Shown piece after piece: positions 8,471 to 18,700 of a DNA stretch of 39,599 nt. The position numbers and the translations under genes are program-made. The stretch comes from JAIOPA01 sp964655175 (lineage in GTDB: Bacteria; Eisenbacteria; RBG-16-71-46), in NCBI GenBank assembly GCA_964655175.1, contig CAZZLY010000024.1:1-39599 (forward strand), read 5' to 3'. Under the pieces are notes generated by a model. It had not been told where the DNA came from. It ran no database searches and was given only the letters and a program-made list of their open reading frames with translations. The first letter of the stretch is position 1. Every line of letters begins with the position of its first letter.

Positions 8471-9516
8471 GCCCTGACGTGGGCTCCGGAGGTCGCCCCG
8501 ACCCGCGCCTCGAGATGCCCGACCACCGCCCCGGCGGCGTTCGTGACCGGGGTCCGCCGGTGGGCGGCGAGCCCTCCCGCTTCGGCGGGGGTCACCACCC
8601 CGAGCATTTCCAGCAACCCGACGGAGACCGGCCCCAGCGCGCGCATGGCGCCGTCCTCGCACTTGATGGCGACACCCTCCTGGCGGGACGGGTCGGCGAC
8701 CAAGAGCAGGCCCTCGGCCCCGCTCTTGGCGACGATGCGCCCACCCGTGGCCGCCATGAGGTCGGTCGCGAGCCGTCCCTCGCCCTCGACCACGGTCGGG
8801 TGCGCCGCCATGGCCCGACCGATCCGCTGCAGCGCGGTCTCCCGGCGGTCGCCCCCCTGCGCGATGGCCCGCGCGAAACGCGCATAGCCGAACGCCATGG
8901 TCGTGAGCGGCAGACCGAACACCGGCAGGCTGCAGCCGTCCACGCCCAGCTGCACGGTCGCGGGGTCCACGCCGCAGCACTCGGCGACCGTGTGCAGCAG
9001 CAACCGCTGCAGCGGATGCTCGGGCCGCTCGTAGCCCTCGACGGGCCAGCCCTCGGCCACGCAGGCGGCGAGCATGCCGGCGTGCTTGCCCGAGCAGTTG
9101 TTGTAGAGGGCGCTCTTGAGCGACGGATCGAGGCGCAGGTCCTCGAGCGACTGCGCGTCCATGGGGTCGTGATAACCACATGCGAGATGCCGGGCCTCGA
9201 GGCCGAGCCGTGACAGCAGGCCGCGCACGAGGTCCAGATGCATGCGACTGCCCGAATGCGATGCGGCCATGATCGCCAGTTCACGGTCCGTCACGCCCAG
9301 GGCATCGGCGTGCCCGCGCTCGACGAACGGCAACAGCTGGAACGGCTTCGCGGCCGATCGGAACGAGGTCACGCGGGCGACGTCGTCGGTGGCGGCGCGC
9401 ACGTCGCCGTCGGCATGGACCACGACCGCCTGCACGCGGTGGCGCGACTCCGCGATGTCACCGCGGACGACGAGCACTTCGGCTTGCAGGGTCATGCGTT
9501 CCCCGGAGTCGGACAT
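8467..9516 (-). CDS. L-asparaginase, Rhizobium etli type (asparaginase II family)
   Basis: The enzyme hydrolyses L-asparagine to aspartate and ammonia. At 349 residues it has the usual length of this family, which is unrelated to the E. coli enzymes. The catalytic residues known from the R. etli ReAV structure are all present with a constant offset of six: Ser54 and Lys57 in SAAKPFQLLP, Ser86 in ASHSG, Cys141 and Lys144 in NNCSGKHAGM, Asp193 and Cys195 in GVDGCSLP. No signal peptide is seen, so it is cytosolic. Two starts are possible: ATG 9516 (GGGA 6 nt upstream) or ATG 9495 (GGGGAA close upstream). It stands alone or at the head of a transcript with the subtilase, 32 nt downstream. Confidence 0.93.
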   Translation of the reverse strand: MSDSGERMTLQAEVLVVRGDIAESRHRVQAVVVHADGDVRAATDDVARVTSFRSAAKPFQLLPFVERGHADALGVTDRELAIMAASHSGSRMHLDLVRGLLSRLGLEARHLACGYHDPMDAQSLEDLRLDPSLKSALYNNCSGKHAGMLAACVAEGWPVEGYERPEHPLQRLLLHTVAECCGVDPATVQLGVDGCSLPVFGLPLTTMAFGYARFARAIAQGGDRRETALQRIGRAMAAHPTVVEGEGRLATDLMAATGGRIVAKSGAEGLLLVADPSRQEGVAIKCEDGAMRALGPVSVGLLEMLGVVTPAEAGGLAAHRRTPVTNAAGAVVGHLEARVGATSGAHVRA

Positions 9517-9585
9517 GACGGATCCCGTGTCACGGATGCGGCGCGTGGGACGTCGCGACGACGCCGCACGGAGGCGAGCACGAAC

Positions 9586-9618
9586 ACGAAGGCCCGCGCT
9601 CCTCGCGCGGGCCCTCGT
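9586..9618 (-). terminator. Terminator of the lipoprotein operon
   Basis: A perfect 9-bp stem (9591-9599 with 9605-9613) with a 5-nt loop is extended by acga/tcgt outside one mismatch. It lies immediately after the stop of the secreted gene at 9622. No U tract of note follows. Confidence 0.65.
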
Positions 9619-9621
9619 ACG

Positions 9622-10692
9622 TCAGCGGATGACGATCAGGCGATTCTGATAGTGGAACGTGCCCGATTCGACCCGATACATGTAGATGCCCGACACGACC
9701 GGCTGGCCCGACGCGTTGCGCAGGTCCCAGCGCTCGAAGTCGTGGACGGGGTCGTTGTGCTCGAGGACGCGCACCAGGTCGCCCGCGAGCGTGTACACGC
9801 GGATGCGCGACTGCGCCGGCAGATTGACGAAGTGCACCTCGGACTGACCCGGGCGATCCCAGACCTCGGAGCCGCGGTACGGATTCGGCACCGCGAGCAC
9901 GCGCTGCAGATCCAGCGCGGGGCCCGACGTGGGCTCGACCGGACCGGTGAGGTTGCGCAGCTTGTGGTTGAGGTTCGGACAGGTGTTGCGCACCCCCGGC
10001 GTGCCGCAGCGCGCGAACGCGTCGAGCGTGTCGGGCAGGAACAGGTCCTCGTAGTCGGCGTCGGTCGTGTTGCGGCGCTCGATCGTGACCGAGTACCACA
10101 CGAGGAAGCCGTCGTGCGGTCCCGGAGGGGCCGACAGCACGAACACGGAATCACCCGGCGTCTCGCAACGACCGCCCACGGTGCCCGGCTTGCGGCAGAC
10201 CTTCACGTACTGACCGCTCGAGTCGGGGTCCACGAACGTGACGACGCTGTCGTGCACGATGCCGCCGTTGCAGCGGTAGGTCATGTCGGTCGGGTTCAGC
10301 CGCGACATGCGCCACGTGAGATCGCTGCCCACGTTGAGCGAGTAGCGGCGGATGAGCACGGCCTTGGCGCTGTCGGGCGTGTTCGTCATGCGATACACGC
10401 GATAGCCGCCGAAGTCCGACCTCGCCTCGGTGCGACGATCGCGCAGGAAGCGCACGGTCACCGCGCGCGAGCGGGTCGCGAGGCTGTCGGGCAGCGGGCC
10501 CTTGAAGCTGCCGGCGCAGCGGCTCTTGAAGATGAGGGTGCTGTCCTGCCACGCGCCGACGTTCGACCACACGGGGATGTCGGGGACGTTCGAGGCGGCG
10601 TGGACCGGACGCGCCATGACGCCGCCCACCAGGGCGAGCGTCACGGCGAGGACGGCGGCGCGCAGGGCGCCACCGGAACGGGACTGGGTCAT
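9622..10692 (-). CDS. Secreted protein with C-terminal FlgD/type-IX-like domain
   Basis: I do not recognise a specific family for the body of this 356-residue protein. It has a signal peptide (1-32, ending PVHA), a fibronectin-like phrase DFGGYRVYRM near residue 80, and then a region with pairs of cysteines. From about residue 260 comes the C-terminal beta domain: AVPNPYRG, then RIRVYTLAGDLVRVL, and the end GIYMYRVES and LIVIR. This module closes many exported proteins in the FCB group and related lineages, where it acts as a sorting signal or surface anchor. The ATG at 10692 has GGAG 7 nt upstream and follows the preceding lipoprotein stop by 2 nt, so it is the last gene of a three-gene operon. 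It is most likely a surface or released structural protein. Confidence 0.8.
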   Translation of the reverse strand: MTQSRSGGALRAAVLAVTLALVGGVMARPVHAASNVPDIPVWSNVGAWQDSTLIFKSRCAGSFKGPLPDSLATRSRAVTVRFLRDRRTEARSDFGGYRVYRMTNTPDSAKAVLIRRYSLNVGSDLTWRMSRLNPTDMTYRCNGGIVHDSVVTFVDPDSSGQYVKVCRKPGTVGGRCETPGDSVFVLSAPPGPHDGFLVWYSVTIERRNTTDADYEDLFLPDTLDAFARCGTPGVRNTCPNLNHKLRNLTGPVEPTSGPALDLQRVLAVPNPYRGSEVWDRPGQSEVHFVNLPAQSRIRVYTLAGDLVRVLEHNDPVHDFERWDLRNASGQPVVSGIYMYRVESGTFHYQNRLIVIR

Positions 10693-10694
10693 GG

Positions 10695-13160
10695 TCACTC
10701 CGGCGAGCCGCCGCGGAGCGGCTGGCCCGCGCTGACGGAACGCTGTGCAGGGGTCACGACGCGACGGGCCGGCGGGGCACCGTTGCGACCGGCCAGATCG
10801 GCCGTGCCACGGACGATGGGCTGACGCGTCATCCCCCAGATGTCCTGGAGCACGAAGTCGATCAGCGAGATGCAGTCCGGGCGCGCGTACTGCCACAGGC
10901 TGAAGCCCGAGAACACGAACTGGTTCGACTCGGAGCCGTGGTAGTAGGTCATCGTCGGCGCGCGGTTCGGGCTGGTGAGCAGCACGACGCCCTGCGCCTG
11001 GTAGAGCGTGTCGAGCACCGCACGCTCATCCGTGACCTCGGGATCCGGATTCACGTCCTCGAGGATCGAGTTGTTCGACAGGAGGTACTCGCACGGGAAC
11101 GACGTCGTGTAGAACAGCGACGACGCCGTGGTCACACGCGTCGGCGGGATGGCGTCCGTGGCCGGCGTCTTCCAGCGCATCTCGGCCGGCAACTTGGAGT
11201 AGTTGGGCGAGGTGAGCGTACCGCCGGCGTTGTTGTTCACGTAGCGATTGTAGTGCGACCAACCCGGGGTCACGTTGTAGGTGACCGGGTTGGTGTTCCC
11301 GGCGCCGCGGAACACGGTGTAGTCGTAGCGGTAGGTGTTGATACCGCTCTTCGTGATGCCGAGGCTCGACCGCCAGTGCGCGGCGTCGTACATGACGCGA
11401 CTCGGCACCAGCTCACCGGTCGAGTTGGCGAACACCGTGGTCTGGCCCTGGTTGTTCGTGCGCCGATCGAAGTTGATGAGCGACGCGTACGCCGCGCCAC
11501 CACCGGCCAGCCACACGCGACCGCCGAGCTGCAGGTAGGCGGCGAGCGTGCTGGCACGACCCGGACCGCTCATCGAGAACAGCGCGGTCACCGGGAAGAT
11601 GCCCTGATCGAGGTTCTCGGTGTACTGCGAACCCTGATCGTCCACGAGCCAGATGATGTTCTGGTAGGCGCCGATGCGCGACAGCAGCACGCCGTTGGTG
11701 GGGTTCTCGAGACCCAGACGCGTGCCGAGCGTGTCGAACGCGTAGCCCGCGAACAGGCCCGGCGGCGTGACGAACGTGCCCGCCTGCTTGGTGCAGCGCC
11801 ACGTGCCGCCACCGCGCGCGAACATGAACGTGTCGAACTCGGCGCGCGCCGGCCACGGCTTCGTGTAGTTGGTCGGACAGCCCGCCGAGAACTTGTCGAC
11901 CTCGAGACGGGTGTCGTCCACGATCAGGAGCGGCTTGTTGAACGCCGGCGTGACCGCGGTCATCTTGAGGATACCGAGGCTCTTCTGGCCGTTGTTGTCC
12001 GCACACTCGAGGTAGAACTTGTGCACGCCGGGATCGAACCCGCGCAGCGTCACCGAGTTCGGCATGGTGGGGCTGCTCTGGCTCCAGTGCACGTAGTCGT
12101 TCAGCTCGTCGGTGCGGGGCGACTGGTCGTTGATGTTGCCGTCCACCATCCAGCGGAACGCCTGGATGCGCGAACCCGGCGAGGGCTCGGCGTCCCAGTT
12201 CACGGTGATCGCCCGGTTGGTGGGCACCTCGATCGGGATCTCGCGCAGCGGGTCGGCCGTGTAACCGCCGCTCGCGTACGCGAAGTCGATGTAGGTGTTG
12301 TAGATGTGGATGCGCGGGCCGTTCGAGCTGGCGAAACCGGCCGTGAGCGCCAGCATGTTCGAGTTGAGGCTCCAGACCGGGTTGTAGGCGCCCGCCTCGT
12401 CGAAGCCGATGAGCACGAACAGGTAGCTCTTGGACGGCGTCAGGTTCGTGAACTGGACGAACTGCGTGTCCGCGCTCGTGGAATCCCAGCCCGCCCAGGC
12501 ACGCGAGGCCTCGAGACGCCGCAGCGAATCGGGGAACGCGAGGAACAACTCGTTGTCCGTGTTGAGCTCGATCATGCGGTACTTGTACTTGACCGGCTTC
12601 TGCGAGAACTGGCCGTCCGCGTCGGCACCCGTCCAGTCGATGCGCACCGACGGGGTGACCTGCGCACGCAGCAGCGCGCTCGGCGCCGGGTTCAGGATCG
12701 CCACCGTGGGCGCGATCGTGTACGAGTAGAACACGCGCGAGCGGCGGGCCGACTGCGCCCCCTGATCGTCCACGGCCTTGAGCACGAACTCGTGGAAGTC
12801 CGAGGCCGTCGGGGTCACGGTGCCCGTCACCGGATCGGGCTGCGACGCCTTGAAGAAGATGATCTCCTCGTTCTTCTTCGTCTTGATCCAGACCGAGTCC
12901 GTCGCCGTCGGGTCGATGCAGTACTCGTAGTGGTCGATGCGACCGTCGGGGTCGTTACCGGCCCAGTTGACGCGGTACGCATAGAAGTACGGGTTGCTGC
13001 GATCGGCCGACGTGGGAGCGTTGGTGAGCTCGACCGACGGCGGGAGGTTCTCGAAGCGGGTGGTCTTGAGCTTGTCCTTGGAGCAACCGGACAGCGCCAG
13101 TCCCCCCAACACGACGAGCGCGCCCGCCACGAGGGCGGTACGCAAGGACTTGGCGTTCAT
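10695..13160 (-). CDS. Large lipoprotein: fibronectin-like modules plus a glutaminase-fold-like region
   Basis: This 821-residue protein starts with a lipoprotein signal whose lipobox is LSGC (Cys26); Ser at +2 favours the outer membrane. Residues about 40-400 hold repeated beta modules, each with the phrase W(A/T)G(N/A)D(P/A)DG, typical of fibronectin/Ig-like folds. From about residue 410 a different region begins with KPLLIVDDTR. It then shows NIIWLVDDQG, LAAYLQLGGRVWLAGGGAAY and, near the end, FVFSGFSLWQ. This order resembles the class-I glutamine-amidotransferase-like domains found in secreted proteins, without an obvious catalytic Cys. The ATG at 13160 (AGGAGG 5 nt upstream) shares one base with the preceding stop (TGATG). 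The name of the second domain is an inference; the lipoprotein call is firm. Confidence 0.8.
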   Translation of the reverse strand: MNAKSLRTALVAGALVVLGGLALSGCSKDKLKTTRFENLPPSVELTNAPTSADRSNPYFYAYRVNWAGNDPDGRIDHYEYCIDPTATDSVWIKTKKNEEIIFFKASQPDPVTGTVTPTASDFHEFVLKAVDDQGAQSARRSRVFYSYTIAPTVAILNPAPSALLRAQVTPSVRIDWTGADADGQFSQKPVKYKYRMIELNTDNELFLAFPDSLRRLEASRAWAGWDSTSADTQFVQFTNLTPSKSYLFVLIGFDEAGAYNPVWSLNSNMLALTAGFASSNGPRIHIYNTYIDFAYASGGYTADPLREIPIEVPTNRAITVNWDAEPSPGSRIQAFRWMVDGNINDQSPRTDELNDYVHWSQSSPTMPNSVTLRGFDPGVHKFYLECADNNGQKSLGILKMTAVTPAFNKPLLIVDDTRLEVDKFSAGCPTNYTKPWPARAEFDTFMFARGGGTWRCTKQAGTFVTPPGLFAGYAFDTLGTRLGLENPTNGVLLSRIGAYQNIIWLVDDQGSQYTENLDQGIFPVTALFSMSGPGRASTLAAYLQLGGRVWLAGGGAAYASLINFDRRTNNQGQTTVFANSTGELVPSRVMYDAAHWRSSLGITKSGINTYRYDYTVFRGAGNTNPVTYNVTPGWSHYNRYVNNNAGGTLTSPNYSKLPAEMRWKTPATDAIPPTRVTTASSLFYTTSFPCEYLLSNNSILEDVNPDPEVTDERAVLDTLYQAQGVVLLTSPNRAPTMTYYHGSESNQFVFSGFSLWQYARPDCISLIDFVLQDIWGMTRQPIVRGTADLAGRNGAPPARRVVTPAQRSVSAGQPLRGGSPE

Positions 13161-15301
13161 CACTGCCTCCTACCTGGATCCGAAGGTGACCCCGGTCGTT
13201 GGGTCGCAGCATCCGGTCCGACGAGCGCGGCGGGTTCGGCCGCGGTCAGGCGCAAGGGGATGTCGGTCTCGACGCAGCGGCCGGTGTTCGGGCGCGGCTC
13301 GGCGATGTTCACGTCGCGACCGCAGGCGATCGGCCAATCGAGATCGTCGCACTCGATGCAGTCGCACAGGCGCACGCGCAGCGTGATGGTGCCCGTGGCG
13401 ATGTACGACGGGATCGTGAACCCGATGTTGTTGGGGGCCAGGAACACGTTGGGCACCACGTAGCACGTGTCCTTGGTGCCACCGCTACCGGTGAGCTTGC
13501 CCAGGATGGCGATCTTGCGTCGCAGGATCGCACCGTACGGCGGCGTACCACCGACCTTGTTCGCCGAGGCGTTGTTCGGGTCGTACTGGTCCACGTCCGT
13601 GGCCGGCATGTTCCAACCCGTGATGGTGCGGTTGGCGATCGTCGCGTTGGTCGCGGGCACGAAGCCGGAGCCCGCGGCGCGGTTCAGCACCGGCGCACGG
13701 TCGACGAAGAACGTGAGCACCTTGGAGCGCAGGTTGACGTCCTCGGGCGAACCCGTGCCACCGTCCACGCGATCCACGATGCCGGCGGCGTCGCCGGGGC
13801 GCTGATCGACGCGACGATCCACGGTGCCGTCACCGTCCTCGGCGCGCACGACGGCGTACGCCTTGCCCGACGAGGTCACACCCCAGTAGCCGTTGGTGAT
13901 CGGGTTGTGGAACACCGAGGCCGGGTCCATGACCGGGTAGGTCGTGGTCTCGGTCGGCTGGTCCACGCGATTGCTGGACTTGGTGCCGCCCTTGACCTTG
14001 ACCTGGATACGGAAGCCGGTCGGCGAGCCGTTCGCGGGGCCGGGCGTCGTGACCGGCAGGCCCACGAGGGCCGGCGGCAGCAACGACGTGTTGACGCGCA
14101 CGCGGTACGGCGAATCACGGTCGAACCCGCCGGTCGGGAAGATGACCCACGAGTTCATGTTCACCGTATCGCCCTCCTGATGCAGCCACAGGCGATTGTT
14201 GTAGATCTCGAAGAAGGTCTTGCGCTCGGCGCGCGAGGCGGGCAGCACGCGGGCGGAATCGGGGCCGATCTGCGTGCCGGGCACACCCTGGAACGTGGTC
14301 CAGCCCGTCGCTTCACGATCGATGAACCAGTAGCGCTTGCCGTTGCCGTCGGTGTAGGTCTGCCAGCCGGCGAGCGGGTCGTTGGGATCCGGGCCCGCGA
14401 ACCACGTGTCCGGCGCGAAGTTCATCTGGAACCAGCGCGTGGACTCCCCACGCCAGCCGGACTGACCGATGGCGCGCAGGGTGAAGATCTTCTGGCCGGG
14501 GTTGATCTTGTCGAGGCCCACACCCGTGTTGTACGTGGCGGTCTTGACCGACGAGTCCGCGACGTTGAACGACGACTCGTCGAGCTTGTAGCGGAAGCCC
14601 GTGACGACGGTGCTGGGGATCGTGGGCTCGCCGCGCCAGCGCATGGTGAGCACGGCGTTGCCGGGCACGGTGTCGCGCGGCACCGGATGCGACTCCTTGA
14701 TCTCGAAGGAGTCCGTCACGGTGTAGCTGCGCTGCACCGCCTGCACGCCGCCGCCCGGGAGCAGCTGATAGACCGTACCGACCGCGCGCAGCTCCTCGAT
14801 CACGGCGAGCGGCGGGAAGCGGTCGTACGAGCTGAAGATGAAGCGGGCCGGGGTCGGGTCGGGACGGCCCTTGTTGTCCACCGCGTAGATGTAGAACGCG
14901 TGCTGGCGCTCGCTCACCTCTTCGGACGCACGGAAGATGAAGATGCTGTCCGTCTTGGTGGTGAACTGGTAGTCACGCGCCTTGGGCCCGGGCAGCGACG
15001 GCACGCTGATGCCGCCCTCGGGCGGCACGGGCAGCGTCTCGACGACCGCGAAGTAGTAGCCGGAGACCTGACCGTCGCGATCCGCGCCCGCCCAGTACAT
15101 GTGGAAGCGGACCGGGATGCGCCCGATGCCCGGACGGACCGGGATGTTCAGGTCGTCACGGGTGGTGATGGTGTCCTGGGGCGCGGCGACGATCCACGTC
15201 TCCGGCGCCACGTTGTCCAGAACGGGCGCGACGGCCTTGCGGCAGCCGGCACCCCAGATCGCGAGAAATAGGCAAAGTACAGCCCCGACACGTAAGCGCA
15301 T
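13160..15301 (-). CDS. Large lipoprotein of fibronectin-like repeats
   Basis: The protein has 713 residues with a lipoprotein signal ending WGAGC (Cys20); Arg at +2 favours the outer membrane. The rest is beta-rich and looks modular. Two phrases of the type (A)P(E/D)TW are followed by modules with YWAGADRDGQVSGYYF, the same signature as in the next lipoprotein. The C-terminal quarter has several cysteines (for example CDCIECDDLDWPIAC), suggesting disulphides. I do not recognise an enzyme domain. It is the first gene of the operon that continues with the 821-residue lipoprotein and the 356-residue secreted protein. The start is the ATG at 15301, with a G-rich Shine-Dalgarno-like run 7 nt upstream. 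The two lipoproteins are probably paralogues in their N-terminal halves. Confidence 0.8.
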   Translation of the reverse strand: MRLRVGAVLCLFLAIWGAGCRKAVAPVLDNVAPETWIVAAPQDTITTRDDLNIPVRPGIGRIPVRFHMYWAGADRDGQVSGYYFAVVETLPVPPEGGISVPSLPGPKARDYQFTTKTDSIFIFRASEEVSERQHAFYIYAVDNKGRPDPTPARFIFSSYDRFPPLAVIEELRAVGTVYQLLPGGGVQAVQRSYTVTDSFEIKESHPVPRDTVPGNAVLTMRWRGEPTIPSTVVTGFRYKLDESSFNVADSSVKTATYNTGVGLDKINPGQKIFTLRAIGQSGWRGESTRWFQMNFAPDTWFAGPDPNDPLAGWQTYTDGNGKRYWFIDREATGWTTFQGVPGTQIGPDSARVLPASRAERKTFFEIYNNRLWLHQEGDTVNMNSWVIFPTGGFDRDSPYRVRVNTSLLPPALVGLPVTTPGPANGSPTGFRIQVKVKGGTKSSNRVDQPTETTTYPVMDPASVFHNPITNGYWGVTSSGKAYAVVRAEDGDGTVDRRVDQRPGDAAGIVDRVDGGTGSPEDVNLRSKVLTFFVDRAPVLNRAAGSGFVPATNATIANRTITGWNMPATDVDQYDPNNASANKVGGTPPYGAILRRKIAILGKLTGSGGTKDTCYVVPNVFLAPNNIGFTIPSYIATGTITLRVRLCDCIECDDLDWPIACGRDVNIAEPRPNTGRCVETDIPLRLTAAEPAALVGPDAATQRPGSPSDPGRRQ

Positions 15302-15348
15302 TCGCGCCCCCCAGCACGCCCAGTCAGTGTGAGAAGGAAGTGGGGGGC

Positions 15349-15377
15349 AGGCTACGACGCCCCCCCAGAGGCGTCAA
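15349..15377 (-). promoter_or_regulatory. Predicted promoter of the lipoprotein operon
   Basis: On the minus strand, TTGACG (15372-15377), a 17-nt spacer and TAGCCT (15349-15354) lie about 48 nt upstream of the ATG at 15301. The spacing and the minus 10 box are identical to those predicted for the giant secreted gene upstream. Confidence 0.6.
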
Positions 15378-15611
15378 GCCGCGCGCGCGCTGCCACTTGC
15401 CGCCCCGACCGGTCGCGGGAGTCCGATCAGATTACCCCCTCCGGAGAATGCGGCGGAAGAGGATTTCGGGAGCAGCCCCGGGGGCACCCCATCGCGCAGG
15501 TCGGCCACCGCGCCATGCGGCGCAGGGCCCCGCCGGGTGGGAGCTCGTACGCCCCCCCTGTGCCGCCCGCGACCGTTTCGGGGCTCGCAGGGTCGGCGGG
15601 CCGGAACGCAC

Positions 15612-15645
15612 GCGCCCCCGACGAGCCGAGGCTCATCGGGGGCGC
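15612..15645 (-). terminator. Second terminator hairpin after the giant secreted gene
   Basis: Two 16-nt arms (15612-15627 and 15630-15645) pair completely in minus-strand RNA with one U-G wobble; the plus-strand version would have a C-A mismatch. This favours minus-strand function as a back-up terminator. The remaining bases between here and 15349 (about 235 nt) hold no gene that I can see. Confidence 0.6.
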
Positions 15646-15655
15646 GGTCGGACCC

Positions 15656-15694
15656 CAAAAGCCCGGAGGGCAGGGATCGCTCCCCGCCCTCCGG
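15656..15694 (-). terminator. Rho-independent terminator of the giant secreted gene
   Basis: A perfect 9-bp stem (15686-15694 with 15663-15671) and a 14-nt loop begin 18 nt after the stop codon. In minus-strand RNA the stem is followed by GCUUUUGGGG, a short U run. Confidence 0.75.
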
Positions 15695-15712
15695 TTCACT
15701 GCAACAGCCGAC

Positions 15713-18700
15713 TTAGTTGTTCAGCACGATGATGCGGCCGGCGTCCTTCTGCACGCTGCTGCGCACGAAGTACACGCCACGCGCCACCTTGCTGCCAGCG
15801 TCGTCGCTGCCATCCCACTGGATCGAGTGCTCGCCAGCCGGGAAGACGCGATCGGCCAGGTTGCGGACCTTACGACCGGTGACGTCGTAGATCGAGACCT
15901 GGACGCGGCCGGCCTTCGCCACGCTGAAGCGGACGAACGACGTACCCTGCTTCATGACCGAGTTACCGATCTTCATGAAGTTCGAGTACGAACGGCCACC
16001 CTGCGGCGTATCCAGCGTCGCGGACGGAGCGCCCGTCAGCTGGCAGACACCGCCGAACACCTTGTTCAGCATGTAGTAGTAGTACGCGAGACGACCGTTG
16101 TTCGTATCGCAGTACCGGCTGTAAAGGTGCTCGATCTCGTAGCCCGACGTCGCCGCGACCCAGTTACGGAGCGCGGTCGCCGGCTTGACGACCTCCGACA
16201 CGTACGGACCGTTGAGGCCGACGTTCTCATAGAACGCGCCCTCGACCGTCTCGCCGATCGCCGGGTTACGCTGCCACACGTCGTTCGACCAGAAGCAGGT
16301 GTTCGCGACGCCGTAGATGTCAGCGTTGGTGGTCAGGTTCGTCGTGGTGAGGATGTCCGCACAGTCGTTCGTGTTGCCCGAGAGCGACTGGTAGGCCGGG
16401 TTACGGAAGATCGCACCCAGCTTGTCGGTCATGAGCGTACCGTGCGAAGCAGCCTGGCCAGCGGCAGCCTTCTCCGACTGACCGAAGCCGTCACCCTGCA
16501 CGAACAGACCGCGCGGCTGCGCCGAACCCGACGCCGACGTGACGTAATCGGCGAAGAGGGCACAGTCGTCCTGGCTGCGGTTGGTGAACGGTCCGAGGAC
16601 GCCCGAGCTCAGGTCGCCCGAGAGGATCGCGACCACGCGGTAGTACGCGCGGAGCATATCCGGGGTCGGACCCTGCTTGGACTCACGGCCCGCCGCCAGC
16701 GCGAGGCCGGTGCGGTTGGCGAGACGGCTGCCCGGGGCGCCGGCCGACGTCGTCAGCGACTCCGAGGCCTTCACACCGTACATGTCCCACGTGCTACCGG
16801 GCTGCGAGTTCTTGTTGCTCACGGCGACCGACATGTCGTTCTTCACGTTGAGGCTCGTGATGACCGTCGTGCCCGGGGCCGACCAACCGTTGTGCGCACC
16901 ACGCTTCGCAGCGGCGGTGGCACCGATCGAGTCCATCGCCGAGACGAACACGCGCTCGTTGCCGCGACGGTCGTTCAGGTCGATGTAGAGCATGCAGGCC
17001 GCACCGGCGCCACCGAAGGTCGAAGCCTTCCAGCGGTCCGGCAGGACCGAGAACTGCTGCCAACGGTGACCGTCGTTGTTGCCTTCGCTCGTCTGCGGGT
17101 AGATCAGGTTCGTATCCGGGCACATCGCGTAAGCGAGGAGCGGATCCGCCGCGAGCGACTTACGGAAGAAGTACTGCACGTGCGAACCCGGGGTGAGCAG
17201 ACCATCGGGGATGATCTTGCTGCACTCGAGGGTCGTCGACAGACCATCCCAGCCCGTACGGGACGCCGGGACCGTCGTGAGCCACGCCGGCACCGTGCCG
17301 TTGCAGATCACGTTCGTGCCGTTGCCAGCCTTGGTCGTGTCGACCACGAAGCACTGGTTCTTCGCAACGCCGAGCGTCGCGTACTTCGGATCCGACTCGT
17401 GGTACATGCTCATCCACGAACCCGACGTCAGACCGGTACCCGTGGGCACCGCGCCGCCGACCGGGAAGATACGCGCCTGAGCCGTGTCGCAACGGGCCGA
17501 GTTCCACGTGAGCGGATCCCAGCTCGTGCCTCCGTTGTGCGAGCCAGCCGAGACCTCGCCCGGGTTCGCCATGTACTGGCCCCAGAACGAAGCGTCACCG
17601 GCGACCGCGACCGCGGCCTGGTTCTGCGGCACCTGCAGCAGCGTACCCGAGGGCACACCGCCCGGAGCCATGCTACGACCCGCGGCGATCTGGTAGTTGC
17701 CCGGACCCGGAAGGATACGGAACACCATGTCCACGCGGACCGTGGGCGACGTCGGATCACCCGCGCTCACCGTGGCGTTGCCCGCGACGACGACCGTGGA
17801 GTCACCGGGGATGTCGAAGCGGAGCAGGTTACCCGTCGCCTGGGCGTTGTTCAGACCCGTGCGGATCAGAGCGCCCGTGGTGTCGAACGCGGCGGTACCG
17901 GGGAGGCCGGCCGTCTCGTTCGCGGGGAACGTGTCGTTCACCATCTGCCAGATGTCGCTCGAGATCGAGCCCAGCGTGACCGTGTTACCGGCGCTGGCCT
18001 GACCGGGGACGCCCGGGATGTCAACGAACGCCAGCGACGCGTTGTCGAAGTAACCACCCTCGTTCGAGTTGCAACCGAGCGAGATGGCGAAGCGGAAGCA
18101 CTGCTGCTGGTGCGCCAGGAAGAAGCGCAGCGAATCGGGCAGACCCGACGCGTTCGACGTGCGGAGCGGCTTGCCGTTGCCGGCGAAGGGCTCGACGTCC
18201 GTGAAGCACTGCGGCTCCGGGTTGAACACGATGAAGCCCGGGTAGTCCGGCTGGCCCCACACCTTGGCGCCGTTCGGCTGCGTCGCCGGGTACGACTGCG
18301 AGCCGAAGGACCACGTCTCGCCGGAGAACTGCAGGTTGAACATACCGGCGTAGATGTCGTACCAGATCATGATGTCGTCGGACGCGCTGGCGATCGACGA
18401 CGTGATGCCCATCGAGTTCGGCGTCGCACCACCGACACCGGCACCCAGCAGGTTGATCGTGGGCGACATGATGTTGTGCGAGATCTCGCGGAACGCCGTG
18501 AAGCGCGAATCGCCCGCGTTCTCGCCGTCATCATGGTTACCGGCCGTGATGACCAGACCGCCGATGTTGCAGCCACGCGAAGGCGAGTTCGCCGGGCCAC
18601 AGAGATCGTTGTAGGTCAGGTTGGCCAGGTTCTCGACGTGCATGTACTCGCCCGGGGGCTTGCCCGTCGAGCGCCACACGTCGTTGTTCGCGAGACCCGG

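Noticed and set aside
8435..9181. Long N-terminal extension of the subtilase frame
   Set aside because: It lies over the asparaginase gene in another frame, and the signal peptide starts at 8434.
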